NCBI RefSeq assembly: GCF_900005765.1
Contig: NC_041685.1
Location: forward strand, 124,001 to 188,000
From: Plasmodium relictum
Taxonomy: Eukaryota; Apicomplexa; Aconoidasida; Haemosporida; Plasmodiidae
Reading direction: 5' to 3'
DNA: 64,000 nucleotides
Positions 50,004 to 63,500 of this stretch are shown piece by piece. How positions within the stretch are numbered: the stretch's first letter is position 1; the number at the start of each line of letters is the position of its first letter. A program made the translations under genes and the position numbers. Below the pieces are notes generated by a model. That model was not told where the DNA came from. It searched no databases and saw only the letters and a program-made list of their open reading frames with translations.

Positions 50004-52375
50004 TTAATTATCCCTTGGTATTTCTATATCTGCTGTAAAATCGTATTCAATAGATGGTATTACTCCAGAAATAAATTTCAGTAGAAATAATAGATATAAA
50101 TCGTGTCTTAAAAAATAATAATAAAATTGTTTTTTTAATAATTTTTTTTTTTAAAAATCAATTTTTATATTATTTTTTCTTTCCTTTTTTTTCTTTTTTA
50201 TACCTAGGTTCTTTTCCATCGTTTATCCAATTTTTTATAATTTTCAACATAGCATCCGCATGTCTACACATTAAAAAAAAAAAAGAAATTTTATATATAT
50301 AACACATTTTTAAAAAAAATAAAATTCTTATATTAAAATGAATTTTTTAATTTATTATGTATAATAAATTACCTGCATGGATGAATAGACGCAGTCATAA
50401 CTCCTGTACATGGGTGTGGATCATACTGGAAAAAAAAAAGAAAAAGAAATATATATCTATAGATATGAACAAATTAAATAATATAGTAATAAAAAATATA
50501 TAATATTTGATAATTAAAATTATAATTTAGAAATAATTTATAAAATGTTTATCTTTAATTTTAACAGTGACTGTTTTGTAACTATAGTCTGCCAAAACGT
50601 CTTCAAAAATTTCTTCAGAATTTAAAGGATTTCCATTCTATATATATATATATTTAAAGAAAAAAAAAATTAGAAATTTAGTTAAAAATTATATAAAATG
50701 AAAGAAAATTTACTTCATTATATCCAAATAGCCATATCCGAGGAGTTTGATAATATTTATCGTAAGTTATACTAACATCATATGTACGTATTTTCATAGT
50801 ATCTATAGAAAAATAAAATAAAAATAATTAAATAATATAAATTTATCTTTATATAATAAAAAAATTTATTTATCTAAAAAATTATGTTTACTATTTTTAC
50901 TGCCATTTTGTATATTTCTAAAATAGTGACTTGAATTATCAACAGACGCAGGATCATTTTCCTGTATCAAAAAAAAAAAAAAAGTTATATATTCATTTAA
51001 AAAAAGGATTATAATGTATAAAAGTTTCTTCTTTAAATATTTCCTTTTTTCTTTTTAACTTTTAAAATACTATCTTCTATGTCGAAATTATTTATATCAA
51101 TAGCATCGTCATCATTATCATAGTGCTATAAAATTTTTTTAAAAATTTATACCATATATATGTTTTCTTTACATTTTTTTCTTTTTTTTTTATTTTAAAA
51201 ATTTTTTTACTTTTTCTTCTCTTGATTTACTTGCACATAAAGGTACATTATATAAGTCTAAAAAAAAAAAATGCTCGAAATTTAAATATATTTTTCATAT
51301 AAAAAAATAGAGAAATAAATATTGTATACTTTCTTTTTATTTAAAAAAAAAAAAAAAAAAGTATGTTTTTTTAAATATATATTTAATTTTATCTTTATAC
51401 ATTACATTCATTTATATCTGTAGCATTATTGTCTTCTTCATAACTAGGATGTATCCATTCATTTTCTACAATTTTCTTAAAATAAAAATAGATGTATATA
51501 TAGATAGGATTTGATAGAATGTTTATATTTTTCATGTAATGAATTATAATTAAAATCTATTTTTTTCTTTTTCAATTTCTCTTTTATTCTCAATATTACT
51601 AAATCATTCATAATATGATTTAAGTCTTTTAATCTTTGTTTACAAGGAACGTTTCTAGTAATCAAAAATTGTTTTCCTTCTGGTAAATAAGAAACAGCTC
51701 TATCTATGTCTGCTTCTTGCCTTGTAGAAAATATATATAAAAATATCTTTATATATTTAATTGTTTGAATATTACATTTTTTTTTTTTTACCATTCCCAT
51801 GTTTTAAACTTATGAACTAAAAAATCTCCTGCATCAACAAATTCTGTTGGTGTTAATGTTCCTAAAAATATTAATATATTTATAATGAACGAAGAAAGAA
51901 AAAAAAAATTAAAATAATATGTTAATTATTTAACTTCTAATATTATATTTATTTATTTTTAATTTTTTTAAAACTTATTAAATATATTATCATATTATTC
52001 TTTTTTTTCTAGTATTTTTTTCTTTCTACACATACAGGATCGCTTATATACATTTTATATGTATGTATATACATTTTCTAATATAATATAAGAAAATGTT
52101 ATTTTTTCAAATATTTATTTGTCTTTTTATTCTAAAAATATTAATATTTTTATTTAAGGAATATATTTTCCTTTTTATTTCAATAATGAAATATAAATTT
52201 TTTAGCATATATCCCATTATAAATGGAAGCATAAATATTTTATAAAACATATAAATTAAAATAATTTTTTACCATTTTTAATAAATGAAGAAGTACTTGA
52301 AATAGGCTTAAAATACGAATATAATTTTCTATAAGTATCTGCTATCTTATGCTTTACATTTAATTGATCACTCAT
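50004..52375 (-). CDS. ATG3: Autophagy-related protein 3, E2-like conjugating enzyme for ATG8
   Basis: Twelve exons: 52375-52273, 51861-51792, 51720-51600, 51475-51406, 51257-51211, 51125-51060, 50961-50892, 50802-50714, 50637-50566, 50425-50373, 50263-50204 and 50106-50004. Joined, they keep frame and give 307 residues, the usual ATG3 size. Markers in order: [34 protein letters not shown], an acidic flexible region, [23 protein letters not shown] with WLFGYNE, KTVT, HPHPC-like then SIHPCRHADAM, and [17 protein letters not shown]. The catalytic cysteine should be Cys253 in IHPCRH. ATG3 passes ATG8 from ATG7 to phosphatidylethanolamine; in Plasmodium this serves apicoplast membranes. Residues 103-110 (NEWIHPSY) match the position of the P. 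falciparum ATG8-interacting motif. Exons 6 and 9 use GTTAAA donors. Exon 7 could alternatively end at 50901. Confidence 0.95.
51862..52272 (-). other. ATG3 intron 1
   Basis: A 411-bp intron, several times longer than the other ATG3 introns (roughly 75-155 bp). AT-rich with a (TA)-rich palindromic patch near 52046-52076. No coding signal. Confidence 0.8.
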
Positions 52376-52846
52376 TTCAGTTTAATAAACTTTCTATGTT
52401 CGATTTCAATTATAAGGAAAGAATAAAAGAAATTTACAAAAAACAAATTATAAGGAAATAAATGAGTATTTTATTTTATTTTTTTTTTTTTTCTTATTTC
52501 TTTTGACAATAAATAAATAAATAATGTGTTACTACATACAAAATAATGTCATATATTCCTACAAATATTTAAAAACAAATATTCCAACAAGAATTATCTC
52601 TTTTTATAACCTTTTAATTCTTCTGTTTTTAGTTAGATATTTTTAAAACAGTAAAACATGTTTCACCAATTGAAAATATATTATATCCTTTTTAAGAATA
52701 TATTATATAGCAATTTATATATGTTTTTTTATAATTTTTTTTTTTCTTATCATATAAGAATAATAATTTTAATTAAATTTCTTTCTATTTTGTTCCAAAT
52801 TTTAATTACTATTTTATTTTGAAATAACTTTATTTATACATGTATA

Positions 52847-52884
<38 letters not shown>

Positions 52885-53657
52885 TTTATAAAATTGAATA
52901 AAAAACAGACTTAAAAGTAAAAATTAAAAAAAAAAGTTTTTTTTAAAATAAATATAAACTACAAAATATTTTATTTTCAAAATTGAAATATTCAATTTTC
53001 TTTTTTAGAATAAAAGTTAAAAGATATTCTTTTTTTTATAAACAAAATTAGTTTTTTCAGTATTCTTTATATTTCCCTTTTTTTATTCTTTTGGTTTTTC
53101 ATCCTTATTTTTTTTATTTCTGTATTTTTGCTTTTCAAACATTTTTCATAAACAATTTTATGAAATTTTTCTTATTTTTTATTTTCAATTATTGGTGTTT
53201 GCTATTGAAAAAATAAGAAACATATATATATTTTTTTTTCTTCTATATAGTAAATTTGTTTCATGTAATTCTATATAATAAAAAATATAAATCCTATTTT
53301 TAGATGTTTCAAAAAAGAAAAAAGAAAAAAGAAAAAATTCATATAATATTCTTAAAAAAATGTAAATTTTCATGATTATTGATAAAAAAAAAAAAAAAAA
53401 AAAAGTACATTCTTTAATTTATGCATATTTTGTGCGCATGTTAGTATATATTTATATATTTTTGTATTATTTGGATTTTTTTTTTTTTATACTATTAAAA
53501 TTTTTTTTCATTCAATGTACCTTAATTCATTTTATTATTGCTTTTTTATTTTTTTTTAATTATATCATGTTATATTTTATATGTTATATACATCATTTTA
53601 TTTTTATCATTTAATTATTAATATTTTATTTATATTATTTTGTTTTAATTTCTTTTT
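52376..53657. other. ATG3 upstream region
   Basis: About 1.3 kb of AT-rich sequence that should include the ATG3 promoter. Contains an (AT)n run around 52853-52881 and long T runs. The open frames at 53185-53373 (-) and 53372-53614 (+) are low complexity and not called. Confidence 0.55.
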
Positions 53658-53906
53658 ATGCTTCATTTTAAAAAAAAAAAAAAATTAAGGACATTCAATA
53701 ATTTAAATAGATTATCATATGTAGAGAAAAGCTTAAGCTACTTAAGTTTAGAAAAACAAATTTTTATAAAATTATTAAATTTAACATGTAAAATTTATTG
53801 TCGTTATTGTATAAAAAATAAAGAGAAAATAAAAAATATAAAAATAAATAGGTATGAAGATAACAAAAAAGTTGTGTTTTATTTAATAACTTTAAAAAAA
53901 ATATAA
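53658..53906 (+). CDS. Possible small hypothetical gene, about 70-82 residues
   Basis: An ATG-initiated frame of 82 residues lies between two divergent genes. Residues of about 13-47 (LRTFNNLNRLSY, LSLEKQIFIKLLNLTCKIYCRYC) have mixed composition with four Leu-rich helical turns and three close cysteines (spacing Cx3Cx2C), unlike the surrounding AT noise. The C-terminal part is Lys/Ile-rich. A plausible donor (AATAG then GTATGA, intron from 53852) and acceptor (TTCTCAG at 53950) would end the protein within two codons (Ser, stop), shortening it to about 65 residues. I do not recognise a family; a single Cx3C recalls small TIM proteins but the second pair is missing. It may be a real short gene or an exon of something larger. 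Confidence 0.35.
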   Translation: MLHFKKKKKLRTFNNLNRLSYVEKSLSYLSLEKQIFIKLLNLTCKIYCRYCIKNKEKIKNIKINRYEDNKKVVFYLITLKKI

Positions 53907-54861
53907 ATAAAATAATGAAATAAAATTTTTATATATAATTGGTTATTCTCAGCTAAAATACAAAACTAAGAAAAATTATTACTACTTAATACAGAAAAAA
54001 AAAAAAAATAAACATAACAAACAAAAAGAGAGTAAACGACTTACCGAAAAAAAAAAAGAAAAATGAAAATTTGAAGAATATTTATGAGAAATGAGATATA
54101 TATTTGGTTTTTTTAATAAGAAAAAAGTATTTATGAGATGACAGATTAAAAAAAAAAAATATATCAGAAATATTAGAAGAAATTATTTTATCTTTGTTTT
54201 TTTAAATTTTGTTATTATCAAATGAAAATTGAATTCCTTTAAATGAATAAAAATAATAGAAAAAATTAAAATTATTTTATATAATATTTTAGTGAAATAT
54301 AGTTTAAAAAATAAATATATTTTTTATAAAGGCATAAGTTGAATACCTTTTTTATTCTTTTTTCATAAAATTTCTTTTTTTTTTTTTTTTTCATTTAGAT
54401 ATAATTTCATCGAGGGTTATATTTCTTTTTTTTGAATAAATACATAAAATTACATAAAAATGTTAATAAAAAATATATTATAATAAAACATAAAGAAAAT
54501 TTTTTTTTAGGATTTAGCTAATTATTAACAAGTCTTTTAAGATAAATAATATTTTTTTTAATGTTTATTAATAGAATATATATATGTATATTTATAAATG
54601 AAATTTTGTTTCATGATTTTTTATACCTATTACTTATCTATTAATTTTGTCTAAATTGAAATATGATACGTAAGATATTTATAATTTAATTTTTATTTTT
54701 AATTTTTGGTTGTATAAAAAAAAATTAATGATATATTTTTTTTTTGCATCAATTTTCCCTATTTTTTAAACGTAACAAAATAAAAAAATATAAATTTAAA
54801 GAAAAAAATAAAATAAACAAAAAAAAAAAAAAAAACATTTGAAATGTAAAAAATAAAAGAG
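53907..54861. other. Upstream region of the TFIIS-N domain gene
   Basis: About 0.95 kb of AT-rich sequence with A and T runs directly before the ATG at 54862. Probable promoter and 5' UTR. No other feature is visible. Confidence 0.55.
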
Positions 54862-57800
54862 ATGGAAAATTTTTTAAAGGAAAAGAATGCTAATGAAATA
54901 TCAAAAAATGAGACAAAAAAAAATACTGGAAACAGAAATTTAAAAAATAATGTTAAGCATTTGAGATTAAATGAAAATAAAGATTTAAGCGTTTCAGTTG
55001 AAAAGAAAAATATAACTGATAAAAATAATATCGCAAAAAAAAGTAAAATAATAAATGAACAAAAAAATAATATATTAAAAGTTGAAAATTCATCATCGAG
55101 CATGAACTCAAAAAGTAAATCCAACGAATATATTAATATGTATAATAAAGCACAATCTATAAATCATGTAATAGGAAAAAAAAAAAATAAGGAAAAACTA
55201 AAAAAAAAAAAAAAATTAGTAGAAAATGAATTACAAGAAAAGTTAGATAATAAATATAATGATGCAGATGAAGACATTTCAACAAAAAACGATAGTACTG
55301 AAAAAAGCGAAATGGTTGTCAAAGAAAGAGAGAATAATGTTAATGATAATCAAAAACCTGAAAAAGACAATAAACAAATAATTCTAGAATTAAAAAATAC
55401 GTTGAATATAGTTGACAACTTCAATTCTTCAAATAAAATTGATGGATTAACTTCAGATGAAGTAAAAATTTTAGATAATTGGTATTTTGCAAATAAGTTA
55501 AAAATTATAACATGTTTATTTGAATATAAGCCACTACATATAAATTTATTAAATTCATTATATTCTATTCATCCATTTTTTAAAAATAACAAAAGTAAAA
55601 TTATTATTTATTTAAAATATATGAAAAAGAAATATGAAAATTCATTAAAAGAAGGTAAGAAAAATGAAAAAGAAGAAAAAGAAAAAAATTTAAGTTTAAA
55701 TTGCAAAAATACAATTTTAAACTTATTAGAAAATAATATCGAAAATTTAAAGCAAAAGGAATATATGGCAAAATTTGTTACACTAATAAAAAATGAAAAT
55801 AGTTATGCAAAATTAAAACATTATTTCAATTTTCTTTTAGTTTGTCAAATTAATATATATGAAACATTCTCAGAACAAAACGGGATTCTATGTATTAAGT
55901 GTATTTTACAGAGAATAGCTAAAAGCAAGCTTATAAAAAAAAATGTTGTTTTAATAATTCACATTTTGAATTTTTTGAAAAAATTAAATATAACAATTGA
56001 TCACTTAAAAAGTACATTAATTGGAATTCCAATTAATTTTATTGCAAGAAATAAATTAGATGAGCAAAATGGCATGGATTATAGAACTAATGATGAAACA
56101 GCTATAAATATCGCTAAGGAATTAATAAATAAATGGAAATTAATAAGGGATAAAACGCTAAATAGTAAAAATGGAGAACAAGTAGATAAAAGTATGAACA
56201 AAAATGTAATAACCCAAATCGAAAACAAAATTGAAAAAATTGAAAATAATTTAGAGAAACATAGTAAAAATGGAACAAACGGCATTTATATGGAAAGAAA
56301 AAGTAAGAATGAGGTTATTCTTAAAAATATTGTTAATGATAATAATACAAGTAATAATAATAACAAAACTAATAATACAAACATACTCAAAAATATTGAA
56401 GATGTTACAAATAATGTTCAATTATCATCCAATTATTCAAAAAGCATTATGAGAAATGATAAAAAATTAATAGATGAAAATAAAGAAAAATCTAAAAATA
56501 AAAATTCAACTAAATCTACTGAAAGTAAAAATATTATGTTAGAAATAATAGATACCTTAAATGAAGAATATGAGAAAAAAAAAAAAAGGCATTTAGAATA
56601 TAAAAAAGCTAAAATTGAAGGCAAAATAAAAAGATTTAGTGCATTAAAAAATAATTCAGAAAATAGTAAAAATGATAATTTATTAGCTGATATAAAGAAT
56701 ATCTCTAAGCTAGATTTTGATAATACGTTAAACAAAAAGATAAAAATAAATGATATAGCTGGTATAAATAATAATTTTAATGATATAAAAAGTAATATAC
56801 AAAATTACAATTGTAATATTAATGTCATGAATAGAACTTCAAACAATTTTGCACCTTTTGATAAATATAAAATAAAGGAAAATTATACTATTGATAATAA
56901 TATAAAAAATAAAAGTCCAAATGAACTTGCAAATGAATCCTATAAAAATATTTTGCTTCATCATAATTTAAATAGAAATATACAATCACAAGGAAATATA
57001 AGAGATAAAGAAAATTTAATAGATTCTCATGTATATTTAAATAAATATAACACATACGATGTAGATCCTATGAATAGTAATTATTTTAGTAATTCAATTA
57101 GTCATAATATAAATAACATAAAAAATAAAAATGATAATGATAATAATTATAAAGCAAATGAAATAAATAATAATCCTTCTAATATTAAGAATGTAAATAA
57201 CATTGATTATTTAAATAAGCATATTTTATCCAATTCTATATATTATAATATTCATGATAAGATTATAAATTCGGGCAACTGCAAAATAAAATCAGATATT
57301 ATAACACCTAACAATATTTTAAAAAAAACATCAAATGAAAATTTCAACAGCTTTTCTGTAAATAAAAATGAATATACAACAAAAAATAATTCAGATGAAA
57401 ATAATTACAATTTTACAAGAGATAAAATTCATGATCAAATGAAGTTTATTAACAAAAAATCAGATAAATATTCTTATAATAAATCATATGAAAACGATAA
57501 TTTACAAGAAACAAATAAATTAAATGACAAAAATTCCTTTAAAGATCCATTTGAATACTATTCTAATAATCAGAATGATATAAATGGAATTAATCAAATA
57601 GAGATAGAAAGTATCACTAAAAAAATCGGTGATTGTAATAAAAATAACATTTCTATTAATAATAATACTTATAGTACGTATAATTCAAGTGAATATTCAA
57701 ATTATATACAAAACGATGTAAGCTTAAGTATGTATAACAACCCTTTAAATGCATTAAATTATCAAAATACGTTGCAAAATAAAGAAAATAGTTTATTTTT

Positions 57801-59641
57801 TAATAATAACACAATTTTAAAAGAAAACAGCAAAAACAATATCCAAAATATATATAATAATTCTCCAAATGACATAATAAATGCAAATGAAAAAAATATA
57901 AATTATAATAATTTTTATAGTAACATGTATTCTAATAATAGTTTATCTAATTCATTGGATAAAAATACAAGAGAACAAGTAGAAATTAATGATGTAACTC
58001 ATATTAATAGTCCACCTGACTTTATAAAAAAAAAGGTTGACTCTAATATAATAGAAACTGAAGAAAAGGGAACATGTTTAAATAATATTGATAAAAATTC
58101 TACTGACAATAATTTATTTTATAATACCAATGAAAACAATCTTAGAAACTTGAAGGAAGTCAAAGGAAATAAAAGTGAACATGTTATGAGTGTATATGGC
58201 AATGATTCCACCAGTTTATATAATTCTAATTTAAATAATCCTAGCTTAGAACTAAATAAATTAATTGATAAGAATGTATACGATGTTAATGATAATTCAA
58301 TTAAAGTGAAAAATCAGGAATTGCATGAAGATAATATTAAAACAGGTTATTATAACTTTGGAAATAATATAAATACTTCAGATCATTTTTTAAATAAAGA
58401 ATGCTATAGATTAAATTCTACAGATTTTAAAAATATTAGTAGCAATTTAAAAGATATTTCTGAAAGTAATAGGGAAGAAAACGAAAAAAATAATAAAAAA
58501 ATATATTTGGAAAATAAAGTTAACAATTATAGCCAATTCAGTGAACAAAAAATTGCTGAATTTAATAATGTAAATATGAAATCAAATAATAATTTTTTAA
58601 ATACTAAAGAAATGTTGGATAATTCTTTGAACGAAATATTTAAAAACTTTAAAAATCTTGAAAAGATAAAAGTAACTTATGAAATAGCCGTAACAGATAA
58701 TTATTACCCTTTGAAAATTTATGATGATATTGAAGTAATAAAAAATGATTTAATTATAAATTTCATTTATAATAAATCAGAAACCGTGCATATTTATTTA
58801 AATAACAATATATCAGACGTAGAAAAAAATAACTCAGAAAGAATGAAGATATGCAATAATTCACTTTTTGAATTGAACAATTCATGTAGCAATCTAAGAA
58901 ATACAGAATCTGTTAATGAAAAATGTAATAAAAATGGCATAAATACTTTAAATAATATAAGTAATACAAATAATTTGAATAATCTAAGTGATATAAATAA
59001 TTTAAATAATAATTTTAATATTTTACCTTTACCTGAATTATTTAATCCACCAAATTTAGATGAATTGAAATTACCATTTATTCCAATTATTTCTAACTTA
59101 CCATCTTCACCAAATATTATCCCTCCAATATTATTTCCTCCTTACAATACAACAAACGAATACAAAGAACAGGTTGTTAATAACATAAACGGTGTACCTA
59201 ATACTACTAAGAATTCCACTTTTTGTTCAAATAGTAAATTAAATGAATCTTTTGATGAATTTATTAAAAAATTTGATGAGGACATTCAAAAAATTTTATT
59301 AAAAAATACAGATGTAATAATAAAAAAAAAAAAAAAAATTAAATAGCAACAATTGTTTTTTTATTACTCATTTATAATTATTTGTACAACTAATATGTGT
59401 ATTTTATTTTTTTTTTATTTTAATAGTTAGCTAATTTATTAATGAATAAACCAAATGTTGTAGAAAAAATGTTAAAAGGTCCACAATATATTAACGTAAG
59501 TTTTTTTTTATAATATTACAGATTTAATTTAAAGAGCTTTTATAATTTCTTTTTTTTTTTCCCCTTTTTTTTTTATAGGAAGCTTTATCATCACTTGAAG
59601 AAGAATTAAAAAATTGGAATAAATCAAATTTAAATTCTTAA
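54862..59641 (+). CDS. Asn-rich protein with a TFIIS N-terminal-like (TND) domain
   Basis: Three exons, 54862-59313, 59427-59495 and 59579-59641, all phase-0 GT-AG junctions, give 1527 residues. The N-terminal 190 residues are basic and low complexity. Residues of about 200-250 are a helical block (LTSDEVKILDNWYFANKLK). Residues of about 313-430 form a five-helix bundle like the TFIIS N-terminal domain: ETFSEQNGILCIKCILQRIA, VVLIIHILNFLKKLNIT, LKSTLIGIPINFIARN, and IAKELINKWKLI near the end. Such domains bind transcription elongation partners (TFIIS, IWS1, PNUTS, MED26). About 800 Asn-rich residues follow, then a conserved-looking end: KIKVTYEIAVTDNYYPLKIYDD, a Pro-rich segment (PPILFPPY), and the last two exons (KPNVVEKMLKGP). 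The order recalls PNUTS, a PP1 nuclear partner, but no clear RVxF motif or zinc finger is seen. Expected to be nuclear; exact role unknown. Confidence 0.8.
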
Positions 59642-60564
59642 AAATAAAATTAAAAAAAAAAAATAATAAAAATTAATAAAGTTTTTTTTTGTTATCTATT
59701 TTTTATAACTTTAAGAAATGTTTTATTTTTTTTTTTTATATTTTTTTTTTATAAATGAACGTTTACGCTTGTATATTAATTATAGAATTTTTATTTTTTT
59801 ATCTTTAATTCATGTTTTTTTGTTATAAGAAGAGAAAAAATAAAATAAAATAAAAATTCTTACTTTTATGATTGTGATTATTTTGTTTAAACATGCATAT
59901 GTATGTCTTTTTATTTATCACTTTTTTATTTTTAATTTTTTATGTTTTAGCACCCTAAATTTCGTAATACTTTATAAAATTTAAACAATAAATTAAATTT
60001 TTAATATAGAAATGTTTAAAAGATATTTTTGTAAGTGTAATTATATTTATAATTAAAGAAAAAACTTCGAAAAAAATATTTATAGTATGATATAATAGAA
60101 ATTTAAATGAAAAGTAACATTCTCACAAACAACAGATTTAAAACATTTTTCAAAATACAAAAAAATAAACAAAAAATTAATATTTGTTTTTATATAAGAA
60201 AATAATTAAATTATGAAAAAAAAAAGAAAAAAAGAAAAAAGTTTAATAAAAAAAAACAAATATATTTACTCAAGTTTCTACATTGAAAAATTTATATATA
60301 TATATATATAATTCAATATATTCAATATTAATAGACATTCACTTAAAAAAAAAAAAAAAAAAAAAAAAAAACCAATAAAATAAAAAAGTTAAAGATCTAA
60401 GAATATATATATTCTTTAAATAATCTTCACATATTAAAAGCTACATATTCTTTGATTTATTTTCTTATAATTTTTATTTATTTTGACTTAAAATGTATCA
60501 TTGTACTATTATTTTTTTTTTATATCCCCTTTTTATGGTTTTCTTTTTTTTTTTTTTTTTTTAT
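59642..60564. other. Convergent intergenic region between TFIIS-N gene and beta'-COP
   Basis: About 0.9 kb between two 3' ends, AT-rich, with an A-run at about 60345-60371 and (AT)n near 60295-60310. Only 3' UTR sequence is expected. Confidence 0.6.
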
Positions 60565-63500
60565 TTAAACATCTTCCATATAATTATTTTCTGTTATATC
60601 AAAAATTTCATTTGAGTTTATATAATTCTGATTTAATTTTTCTTTACTTTCTTCTGATTGTATTTTTTCATCATTACTAATTTGTGAGGAATATGAATAA
60701 TCTACTTTCTTATTTATTTCATTAATCTCATTGGATTCATTGAAAAATGGATTATTTTTATCATTTGAATTAATCATGTCAAAGCTATTAGCATGATCCT
60801 GATCCTCCTTTTTAGGAAATTTATCATTATAATTTACATCATACAAATTATTTATTGAAGAATCTGTATTATTAGCACCTAACTCTACTTTGTGTCCAAC
60901 ATATTTATTATCGATATTTTCTTCTAATGAACTTTGTGAAATAAACTTATTTTCATTCATTTGTTTTATATCCAAGCTATATTTTGTATCAAAATCTTGA
61001 ACATCTTTTTCTAATTCTTCATTAAATTGGTTAAGGAAAATATCTTCTACTTTTTCATAACCTATTTCTTTAATTTCTTCAATTATATTTAAATCAATTA
61101 ATTTTTTTAAAGTATTATAATTTTTTGTACTTCCTAAAGTTTTTATTTTGTCAAAGATCAATTCACATTGAACTGCTTTTTCATAATCAGGAAAATATTC
61201 TGGATTTTCATCAGGTGTTAATAATAAAGTAGGCATATTAGGATTCATTTTTTTTAAATGATCTTTCCATTTTACCAAAACCATCGGTAATAAAGAAGGT
61301 TTATATGCTCTTGAGAAAAATGCTGCATATGCAAAATTATTATTGTGTAATAAAATATTTATACACTTGTTTATTTTATGCAATAGAAAATAACATATAA
61401 ATGCAATATTATATTTTTGATTATTTAAGCACATAACACCCAATTCTTCAATCCCTATTTTATCTCCTAACGTTGATAAAATTATTAATAATGATGAAAA
61501 ATCGTTAGTTTTTTTATAACAATATATGGCCATAGGTATATCATTATACACTAAAGCAGTATCTCCTAAACTTTTATATTTATTTTGTATAAAAGAATTA
61601 TTTTCTTTTTTTTCCAATTCTTTTATTATATCTACGCATAATTGTAAATTTCCTATAGATAAAGCTAGTTCAAATTTCTTTTCTGGATCAGTGCAAATAT
61701 TTAATGCTTTGTTTTTATAACCCATTTTTTCTAAAAACAAACTTAATTTATTGAATAAAGATTCAGGAATTTTTTTTATTACCATATCAGCTGAAATGAA
61801 ATCTTTATTCATGATGTATTTTTGATATTGTAAATAAGTAATAGGCAAATAAAAACTATAAAAATTATAATTTTTATCAAGTAAAAAAATTCTATCATAC
61901 TCATATACATATCCGCATATGTATAAATATTTATCAATATATGCATATATATCAATAAATTTTTTTGTGTATATATACAACCTTAAATTATTAGAAATAT
62001 ATAAAAAACTATCATATATCCAAATTCCACTTTCTATAGATTCGTTGATTTCGTTTTCTAGTTCAAAACAGTTTTCTTCTACTTCTACACTTTTTGTATT
62101 GTTTTCATTAACATTACTATTATCATTATTTTTATTTAGATTACTTTTCATAGAATTTACATCTGAATTAGAATAACTTAAAATATAAATAGTATCTTCT
62201 GTAGATAAAGCCACATAAGTACCTGATTCATTCCAGTATACATTTTTCACATTGATATCTATTTTTTGGATAAGGTTGTAATCATTCCAATCATAAAAGC
62301 ATATGAAATTATTTGATTTAACTCCTAGTAAATGTCCACCAAATAACTGGGTGATTGTATAAGGGGTTTGAAAAGAATGAGAAGAAGTAAAATCTTTATA
62401 AATATTAATTTTATTAGTTTCTTCTTTTATTGCATAATCTCCATTATATGACCAAACAAAAAAGGAACTTTTACCATAGGCTTTATTTCTTAATACTTGA
62501 GATGTATAAATGTTAAATTCATGATGACCATTTACACAAATAAATCTTCCACTTGGGTGAAAAGAAACATTTGTTGGATAAAAATCACAGTTTCCTAATT
62601 CTTTTTTATTTACTTTATATATATCACCATCATTATAGTCATCACTTACATTTTGCAAATTTATAATGTATATTTCAGTATTCTTTATGTAAATTATCTT
62701 ATTTTTAAACATTGTAAAAATAGGCTTATCCGATCCAATTTGTATAACTACTAGACCTTCATCATAACCTATACATAAATCATTTTTTGTCTTTTTTGCA
62801 CACAATGACCAGCACCTGTCCATGTTATAATTTAATGTGGTCTCTAATTTAAACATGGAACTATTCCATATTTTAACATTACAATCTTCTGAAGATGAAA
62901 TAATTATTGGTAAGTTGCTATGATATATCAAGCATGATATATTTTGTGTGTGACCAGATAATACTTGAATACACTGTTTGGTATGATAATCCCATATACG
63001 TATTGTTTTATCGTCACTTCCACTTATTATATAAGAAGTTTCTCCACAAGATGAATAGTCAATACAATTAACCCCTTTTGTATGACCCGTTAAGGTAAAA
63101 TGTGGTTTTGTAACTACATATGTATTATTTTGAACCCCCCATATTTTGATAGTTTTATCTAAAGATGCTGATGCAAATATATAGGTATCTTTAGGATTAA
63201 ATTTACACATCATAACATAATGGATATGGTTTTCAAAAGAGCATAGTTTTTCAAAATTATTTTCATAATCATATAATTTTATAGTCATATCATCTGAACT
63301 TGTTAAAATGTAAGGAAGAGTTTGATGAACTTCAATATATCTTATATAATCAGTATGATCTTCAAATGTTTTTATTTTTTCAAAAGTATTATAATTATAT
63401 ACCCTTACAGTCATATCATCACCAGCACATATTATCCATTGTTTCTTTTCAATAAACTTAGCACATCTTAATGGGAATAATGATATCTCAATATTCTTAA

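Noticed and set aside
50881..51060. Alternative ATG3 splice with exon 6 ending at the GTATTT donor
   Set aside because: That donor gives phase 1 and an immediate stop in exon 7; the GTTAAA donor keeps frame and the ENDPAS block matching plant ATG3.
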